DNA from: Sphingomonas jeddahensis | Lineage (GTDB): Bacteria > Pseudomonadota > Alphaproteobacteria > Sphingomonadales > Sphingomonadaceae | Length of the DNA stretch: 64,000 nucleotides | Assembly (NCBI RefSeq): GCF_001981525.1 | Contig: NZ_MPSB01000004.1 | Location: forward strand, 124,001 to 188,000 | Reading direction: 5' to 3' | Shown: positions 58,364 through 64,000 of the stretch, piece by piece | Layout: each line of letters starts with the position of its first letter | Position numbering within the stretch: the first letter of the stretch is position 1 | Notes under the pieces: generated by a model | What the model was told of the DNA's origin: nothing | The model's input: the letters and a program-made list of their open reading frames with translations, nothing else | The model's database searches: none | Made by a program: the position numbers and the translations under genes

Positions 58364-59620
58364 TTACGCCGCCTCGTCCGCGTCCAGCCCATAGGCCGTG
58401 TGCAGCACGCGCACTGCGAGCTCGGTCTCATCCTCGTGGATCAGCACGCTGACCTTGATCTCGCTGGTGGAGATCGCCTGAATGTTGATGCCGCGCGCGC
58501 CCAGGGTCGAGAACATCGTGCTGGCCACGCCCGCATGGCTGCGCATGCCCACACCGACGACGCTGATCTTCGCCACCCGGGTGTCATGCACCAGCTCGGC
58601 GAAGCCGATCGCCTCGCGTCCCTGGTTCAGCGTCTCGATCGACCGCGCCAGATCGGACGAGGGGACCGTGAACGTCACGTCGGTCGAGCGCGACCCATGC
58701 GCGATATTCTGGATGATCATGTCGACGTTGATGTTCGCCGCCGCCAGCGGCTCGAAGATCGCGGAGACCGAGCCGGGCTTGTCGGGCACCGCGGTCAGCG
58801 TGATCTTTGCCTCGTTCTTGTCATGCGCGATCCCGGTGATCAGCTGGCGTTCCACGTCTTCAACCTCCTCTTCGCCGACGATCATCGTGCCGGGCAATGT
58901 ATCCGCCATCGGTGCATCCTCGCCGGTGAACGACGACAGCACCTGCACGCGGACATTTTCCTTCATTGCAAGCCCCACCGATCGCGTCTGCAGCACCTTG
59001 GCGCCGACGCTGGCGAGCTCGAGCATTTCCTCATACGTCACCTTGGCGAGCTTGCGCGCGCGCGGGACGATGCGGGGATCGGTCGTATAGACCCCGTCGA
59101 CATCGGTGTAGATGTCGCAGCGATCCGCCTTGATCGCCGCGGCCACCGCGACCGCCGACGTATCCGATCCGCCACGGCCCAGCGTCGTGACGCGATTGTC
59201 GTGCACGCCCTGGAAACCGGGGATCACCGCAACTTCCCCCGCACCCATGCTGGCGAGCAGCGCGTCGGTGCCGACGGTGCCGATCCGCGCCTTGGCGAAC
59301 GCATCCGACGTGTCGATCGGCAACTGCCAACCCATCCACGACCGCGCGGGCACGCCTTGCGCCTGGAGCGCGATCGCCAGCAGGCCGCTAGTGATCTGCT
59401 CGCCGGCAGAAACGACAACGTCATATTCCTTGGGATCGTAAAGGGCGCTCGCCTCGCGGCAGAAGTTGACCAGCCGATCGGTCTCGCCCGCCATCGCCGA
59501 CACGACCACCGCGACTTGGTTGCCCGCCGCCACTTCGCGTTTGACCCGCGCCGCAACCGAGCGAATTCGCTCGATCCCCGCCATCGAGGTGCCGCCGAAC
59601 TTCATGACGATGCGGGCCAC
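58364..59620 (-). CDS. lysC: Aspartate kinase
   Basis: The 418-residue protein is the single-function aspartokinase with KFGGTSMAG (about 6-14), SAGEQITSGLLA, GRGGSDTSAVA (about 152-162), DVDGVYTTDPRIV and two C-terminal ACT domains (about 265-410; ISVVGVGMRSHAGVASTMF), which carry the lysine/threonine feedback sites. It makes aspartyl phosphate, the entry to Lys, Met, Thr and cell-wall diaminopimelate. It is divergent from ubiG by 53 bases. I see no leader or riboswitch upstream. Confidence 0.97.
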   Translation of the reverse strand: MARIVMKFGGTSMAGIERIRSVAARVKREVAAGNQVAVVVSAMAGETDRLVNFCREASALYDPKEYDVVVSAGEQITSGLLAIALQAQGVPARSWMGWQLPIDTSDAFAKARIGTVGTDALLASMGAGEVAVIPGFQGVHDNRVTTLGRGGSDTSAVAVAAAIKADRCDIYTDVDGVYTTDPRIVPRARKLAKVTYEEMLELASVGAKVLQTRSVGLAMKENVRVQVLSSFTGEDAPMADTLPGTMIVGEEEVEDVERQLITGIAHDKNEAKITLTAVPDKPGSVSAIFEPLAAANINVDMIIQNIAHGSRSTDVTFTVPSSDLARSIETLNQGREAIGFAELVHDTRVAKISVVGVGMRSHAGVASTMFSTLGARGINIQAISTSEIKVSVLIHEDETELAVRVLHTAYGLDADEAA

Positions 59621-59673
59621 GCGAAAACTTTCCGATGCTTGGGGAAAACAGGCGCGCCTGATAGGAGCCGGTT

Positions 59674-60435
59674 ATGGCCGACGCAACCGTAACAAACGAT
59701 ATCGATCATGCCGGTGCGGCGCACGAAAGTATCGTCGCGCGCGAGGCGGCGCATTTCGGGGCGATGGCAAGCGAGTGGTGGGATCCGCGCGGATCCTCGG
59801 CGATGCTGCACCGGCTCAATCCCGTACGCCTGCGCTATATCCGCGAGCAGGCCGACCGGCATTTCGATCTCGACCCTGCCAGCTTCACGCCGCTGGCCGG
59901 CAAGACAGCGCTGGACGTCGGCTGCGGCGCAGGGCTGCTGGCGGAGCCGTTGAAGCGGCTGGGCGCGGCGCTCACCGCAATCGACGCCGCAGCGGAGAAT
60001 ATCGCGGTGGCGCGCGAGCATGCGCAGGCCGCCGGCCTTGCCATAGACTATCGTGCCGGCGGCGTGGAGGCGGTCGCGGGTGAGCGGTTCGATCTGGTCA
60101 CTTGCCTGGAGGTGATCGAGCATGTCGCCGACCCGGCGGCGTTCGTTATAGGCCTCGCCGGTGCGCTGGCGGACGGTGGCCTGCTGATCATGTCCACCCC
60201 CAACCGCACGCCGGTCTCGCGGCTGGCGATGATCACTTTGGCCGAAGGGACCGGTCGTATTCCGCGGGGGACGCACGATTGGGACCGCTTCATCACGCCG
60301 GAGGAACTGGGCGAGATGCTGGCGGCGGCCGGCCTCAAGGCGATCGACACGCGGGGGATCGCCTTTTCGCCGACGAGCGGGTTCAGCCTGTCGGACTCGC
60401 TGACGCTCAACTATCTCGTCACCGCCACGCGCTGA
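59674..60435 (+). CDS. ubiG: 3-demethylubiquinol 3-O-methyltransferase / 2-polyprenyl-6-hydroxyphenol methylase
   Basis: The 253-residue class I SAM methyltransferase has FGAMASEWWDPRGSSAMLHRLNPVRLRYI (about 27-55, typical of UbiG), LDVGCGAGLLAEPLKRLG (motif I, about 81-98) and TCLEVIEHVADPAAFV (about 143-158). It performs both O-methylations in ubiquinone synthesis at the inner membrane. The ATG at 59674 gives a start close to the family's. It converges on the class II aldolase gene with a 7-base gap. Confidence 0.95.
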   Translation: MADATVTNDIDHAGAAHESIVAREAAHFGAMASEWWDPRGSSAMLHRLNPVRLRYIREQADRHFDLDPASFTPLAGKTALDVGCGAGLLAEPLKRLGAALTAIDAAAENIAVAREHAQAAGLAIDYRAGGVEAVAGERFDLVTCLEVIEHVADPAAFVIGLAGALADGGLLIMSTPNRTPVSRLAMITLAEGTGRIPRGTHDWDRFITPEELGEMLAAAGLKAIDTRGIAFSPTSGFSLSDSLTLNYLVTATR

Positions 60436-60442
60436 CCCGCCG

Positions 60443-61216
60443 TCAGTTGCGGAAGCTCGGATCGATCCGGTCGAGCTTGCGCAGCAGCGCCGGCCACGCC
60501 AGCTTCTCGGCCAGCTTGCCCATGCCGGTCGGCGCGCTTTGCCCGGCAACCTTCTCCTCAACGCCCTGCGGTGGGTTGTTGAGGTTCTCACGACCGGCGG
60601 AGAGCATCAGCACCTGCGCTTCGCACGCACGCTCGAGGAAATAGAGGCGGAGGAAGCAGGAGGCGACGCTGTCGCCCACCGCCAGCGTGCCGTGGTTGCG
60701 CAGGATCATGGCGTGCTTGTCGCCGATGTCGGCGACCAGCCGCTCGCGCTCGTCGAGGTCCGTCGCGATGCCTTCATAGTCGTGATAGGCGACATTGTGC
60801 TGCGCGATCATCGCCGTCTGGGTGTGCGGCAGCAGGCCGAATTCCATCGCCGACACCGCCTGGCCGTGCGGCGTGTGGAGATGCATCACCGCAGCGGCAT
60901 CCTCGCGCGCCATGTGGATCGCCGAGTGGATGGTGAAGCCGGCGGGGTTCACGGGATGGTCGGTATGGCCGACCGGATTGCCCTCGACATCGATCTTGAC
61001 CAGCGAGGAGGCGGTGATCTCCTCAAACATCATGTCGTAAGGGTTGATGAGGAAGTGATGCTCGGGGCCGGGCACGCGCGCGGACAGATGGGTGAAGATC
61101 AGATCGTCCCAGCCGTACAGCGCCACTAGCCGGTACGCCGCCGCCAGATCGACCCGCGCCTCCCACTCGCCGGGGGCATATTGATCGGGGCGATCCACCT
61201 TCGCCAGCGTGGCCAT
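60443..61216 (-). CDS. Class II aldolase/adducin family protein
   Basis: The 257-residue protein has the aldolase II layout: ALYGWDDLIFTHLSARVPGPEHHFLINPYDMMFEEIT, the zinc-binding MHLHTPHG (about 111-118, HxH) and a later His in LRNHGTLAVGD (about 175-185). The family includes fuculose- and ribulose-phosphate aldolases; members like this one, without sugar genes nearby, are usually left unassigned. ATG 61216 has a GAGGAG ribosome binding site. Confidence 0.9.
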   Translation of the reverse strand: MATLAKVDRPDQYAPGEWEARVDLAAAYRLVALYGWDDLIFTHLSARVPGPEHHFLINPYDMMFEEITASSLVKIDVEGNPVGHTDHPVNPAGFTIHSAIHMAREDAAAVMHLHTPHGQAVSAMEFGLLPHTQTAMIAQHNVAYHDYEGIATDLDERERLVADIGDKHAMILRNHGTLAVGDSVASCFLRLYFLERACEAQVLMLSAGRENLNNPPQGVEEKVAGQSAPTGMGKLAEKLAWPALLRKLDRIDPSFRN

Positions 61217-61329
61217 GATTCAGCTCCTCTCATGTTTTGATTTGCAACGGATCATAACCGCTTGGGGAAGCGCGGGCAATCGGCGCCGCGGCCGTGCGGA
61301 TCGGTGCAGCGGCGGACGATTGCAAAAAA

Positions 61330-61387
61330 CGAATGTTGAGGAAGTTGAGACACTGGCGCGTTTTTCTCCAACAGCCTCAACATTGGC
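61330..61387. repeat. Family C inverted repeat (copy 2, opposite orientation)
   Basis: CGAATGTTGAGGAAGTTGAG at the left is the reverse complement of the right end of copy 1. The right end reads CCTCAACATTGGCG. It lies in the 264-base gap between the aldolase gene and the alcohol dehydrogenase gene, which holds nothing else evident. Confidence 0.75.
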
Positions 61388-61481
61388 GAGCGGCAAGCGG
61401 CGATCCGGCGGATGTGAGCATGACACAGGCATCGCCGGCGAGTAGATCACAATGCGCCGGCGTAGGACAGCGCAGGCCGGG

Positions 61482-62516
61482 TCAATCGGGTGTCATCACG
61501 ACCTTCAGCGCCTCGCGCCGGTCGAGGATGGCATAGGCCTCGGCGCCCTGCGACAGCGGCAGGCGGTGCGAGATATAGCTTTCCGGCTTGAGCTGCCCCT
61601 TCTGCACCATCGGGATCAATTCCTGCCACCAGTGCGGGACCGAGCAGGTGCCGGTGCGGAAGGTCAGCCCGCTGGCGAAGGCGCGCTCCATCGGGAAGGG
61701 GAAGCGGCGCGTCTGGTTGACGCCGAGGCAGGAGACGGTGCCCCATTTGCCGACCAGCCGCAGCGCGAGATCGATCGTCGCGTCGGCGCCGACCGCCTCG
61801 ATCACGCTGCTGCACTTCCGGCCCTTTGTGTCCTCGTTGATCGTCTCGACCGCGACATTGGGATCGATGCCGATCGCGCCCAGCCCCTCGGCAATTGCGC
61901 GGCGTTCGGGCACCAGATCGATCGCATAAACGCGCCCCGCGCCCATCGCGAAGGCGCCCTCCACCGCCATCAGCCCGATCGGGCCGAGCCCGACCACCGC
62001 GACGCTCGCGCCCGGCCTGATGTCGGCATTGCGCACCGCCATCCAGCTGGTCGGCAGTGCATCGGTTAGCATCAGCGCCTGTTCGTAGGACAGGCCGTCG
62101 GGGATGCGGCGGGCGTTGACGTCACCGGCGGGCACGCGCACCGCCTCGGCCTGGCTGCCCTGAAGCGCGGCGGAAAGGCCGTAGCAGCCCGAGCCGTTGT
62201 TCTCGCATTCGTGCACCCGGCCCATCAGGCAGCCGGGGCAGGCGCCGCAGCCGACTGCGGCGGAGATCATCACGCGGTCGCCGGTTCTGAGCGTGCGCAC
62301 AGCCTTGCCGGTTTCGACCACTTCGCCGACCGCCTCGTGGCCGACGCAGAAGCCTTTGTCCTCGGAGAAGCCGTGGCCGTGATAGATGTGGAGGTCGCTG
62401 CCGCAGATCGCGCAATGCTTCACCTGGACGAGGACGTCGCGATCGTCCTGAAGCGTGGCGTCGTCGGTCGACCCGTATTGAATGTCGCGTTCGCCGAAAT
62501 AGCGCAGTGCCTTCAT
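61482..62516 (-). CDS. Zinc-dependent alcohol dehydrogenase (MDR family)
   Basis: The 344-residue protein has catalytic zinc ligands CAICGSDLH (about 36-44) and GHEAVGEV (about 59-66), the structural zinc loop GCGACPGCLMGRVHEC with four Cys (about 89-104) and the NAD loop VVGLGPIGLMAVEGA (about 168-182). It oxidises an alcohol or polyol with NAD(P). The sequence resembles the formaldehyde/threonine-dehydrogenase-like branch, but the substrate is unknown. ATG 62516 is used. Confidence 0.92.
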   Translation of the reverse strand: MKALRYFGERDIQYGSTDDATLQDDRDVLVQVKHCAICGSDLHIYHGHGFSEDKGFCVGHEAVGEVVETGKAVRTLRTGDRVMISAAVGCGACPGCLMGRVHECENNGSGCYGLSAALQGSQAEAVRVPAGDVNARRIPDGLSYEQALMLTDALPTSWMAVRNADIRPGASVAVVGLGPIGLMAVEGAFAMGAGRVYAIDLVPERRAIAEGLGAIGIDPNVAVETINEDTKGRKCSSVIEAVGADATIDLALRLVGKWGTVSCLGVNQTRRFPFPMERAFASGLTFRTGTCSVPHWWQELIPMVQKGQLKPESYISHRLPLSQGAEAYAILDRREALKVVMTPD

Positions 62517-62565
62517 GGCCCTCTCCTTCTTGTTTTGAGCGGATGCTAGCGGGCTGTTTCCTCGC

Positions 62566-62653
62566 CGTCACCCCGGGCCTGACCTCGGCGAGGGGGCGCT
62601 GCTTTGGCGACGGTGGAGGAGAAGCGGGACCCCGGATCAAGTCCGGGGTGACG
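62566..62653. repeat. Family B inverted-repeat element
   Basis: The arms are CGTCACCCCGGGCCTGACCT and CGGATCAAGTCCGGGGTGACG. With the next element it fills most of the 405-base gap before clpB. Confidence 0.88.
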
Positions 62654-62661
62654 GGGGATAC

Positions 62662-62779
62662 CGTCATGCCGGGCCCTTCGGCGTAGCTCACGACAGGCTT
62701 GTTCCGGCATCCAAGGGGCCGCTCGCCCCAGGCTTGAGAGTTTGCGGCACGGTGGACCCCGGCACAGGGCCGGGGTGAC
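62662..62779. repeat. Family B inverted-repeat element, longer copy
   Basis: The arms are CGTCATGCCGGGCCCTTCGG and GGCACAGGGCCGGGGTGACA. It is about 20 bases longer than the usual copy and lies in tandem after the previous one. Confidence 0.8.
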
Positions 62780-62867
62780 AGAAGGGAGATTGAGGCTCAC
62801 CGGCGAGGATCAGAAGCGGCCACTGGACGCCCGCCCGCTCCGTCGCCATCTTTCTCGTACTGACACC

Positions 62868-62895
62868 CTTGTGTTGCATAACAGCAACACCATCT
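62868..62895 (+). promoter_or_regulatory. Sigma-32 (RpoH)-type promoter of clpB
   Basis: CTTGTG (62868-62873) and CACCATCT (62888-62895) are separated by 14 bases, matching the heat-shock pattern CTTGAA-N11-16-CCCCATnT at the key bases. Start of transcription would be near 62902, about 20 bases before ATG 62922. Confidence 0.6.
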
Positions 62896-62921
62896 GATGC
62901 TCGAAGGAAACAGGGACACCT

Positions 62922-64000
<1,079 letters not shown>

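Overview
The window is GC-rich chromosomal DNA with dense, high-GC3 coding. It most likely comes from a yellow-pigmented sphingomonad (Alphaproteobacteria, Sphingomonas or a close relative). The grounds are a carotenoid cluster (crtY-crtI-LOG-crtB beside a sterol-desaturase-type hydroxylase, the layout known from nostoxanthin-making Sphingomonas), a large TonB-dependent receptor with a carboxypeptidase-like regulatory domain, alphaproteobacterial housekeeping proteins (DUF2093, HisN-type histidinol phosphatase, UbiG, class A beta-lactamase-like hydrolase), and many short inverted-repeat elements between genes. I see no integrase, transposase, phage gene or CRISPR array. This is core chromosome with a few decayed patches.

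Layout. 1-4.75 kb: carotenoid genes. 4.9-7.2 kb: thrS on the minus strand, preceded by what looks like a complete ribosome-mediated attenuator with a Thr-rich leader peptide. 7.4-18 kb: envelope and housekeeping genes (glycine-zipper protein, phytase-like esterase, rpmB, tadA, OmpA lipoprotein, CBS/CorC membrane protein, acyltransferase, isoaspartyl peptidase, feruloyl-CoA synthase, MaoC-like hydratase). 18-25.7 kb: xseA-DUF2093-M23 operon facing purD with overlapping start codons, an HhH membrane protein, and polA. 25.8-32.5 kb: flippase, thioesterase, tandem wHTH regulator, stress protein, M3 peptidase, heme oxygenase. 32.7-38.4 kb: a broken ABC exporter, the TonB receptor, a gene-poor stretch with an operator-like palindrome, then a two-gene operon pairing a 2H-phosphoesterase-like protein with a HAD phosphatase. 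38.5-55 kb: SDR, tRNA-Thr, aminopeptidase P, nadB, beta-lactamase-like lipoprotein, threonine aldolase, EamA transporter, epimerase, and M28/M1/S41 peptidases. 55.2-64 kb: two tiny membrane-protein ORFs behind a near-consensus sigma-54 promoter, diguanylate cyclase, peroxiredoxin, hisN, lysC, ubiG, class II aldolase, zinc alcohol dehydrogenase, and clpB running off the right edge behind a sigma-32-like promoter.

Three families of short inverted-repeat elements occupy many of the gaps: A with CTGAGCTTGTCGAA cores, B bounded by CGTCA...TGACG, and C with GAATGTTGAG ends. One of them abuts the start of crtB. The most interesting items are the thrS attenuator with an apparently leaderless leader ORF, the sigma-54 micro-ORF operon, and the 2H-HAD operon. 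All functional calls rest on reading the translated sequences by eye; no database search was run.
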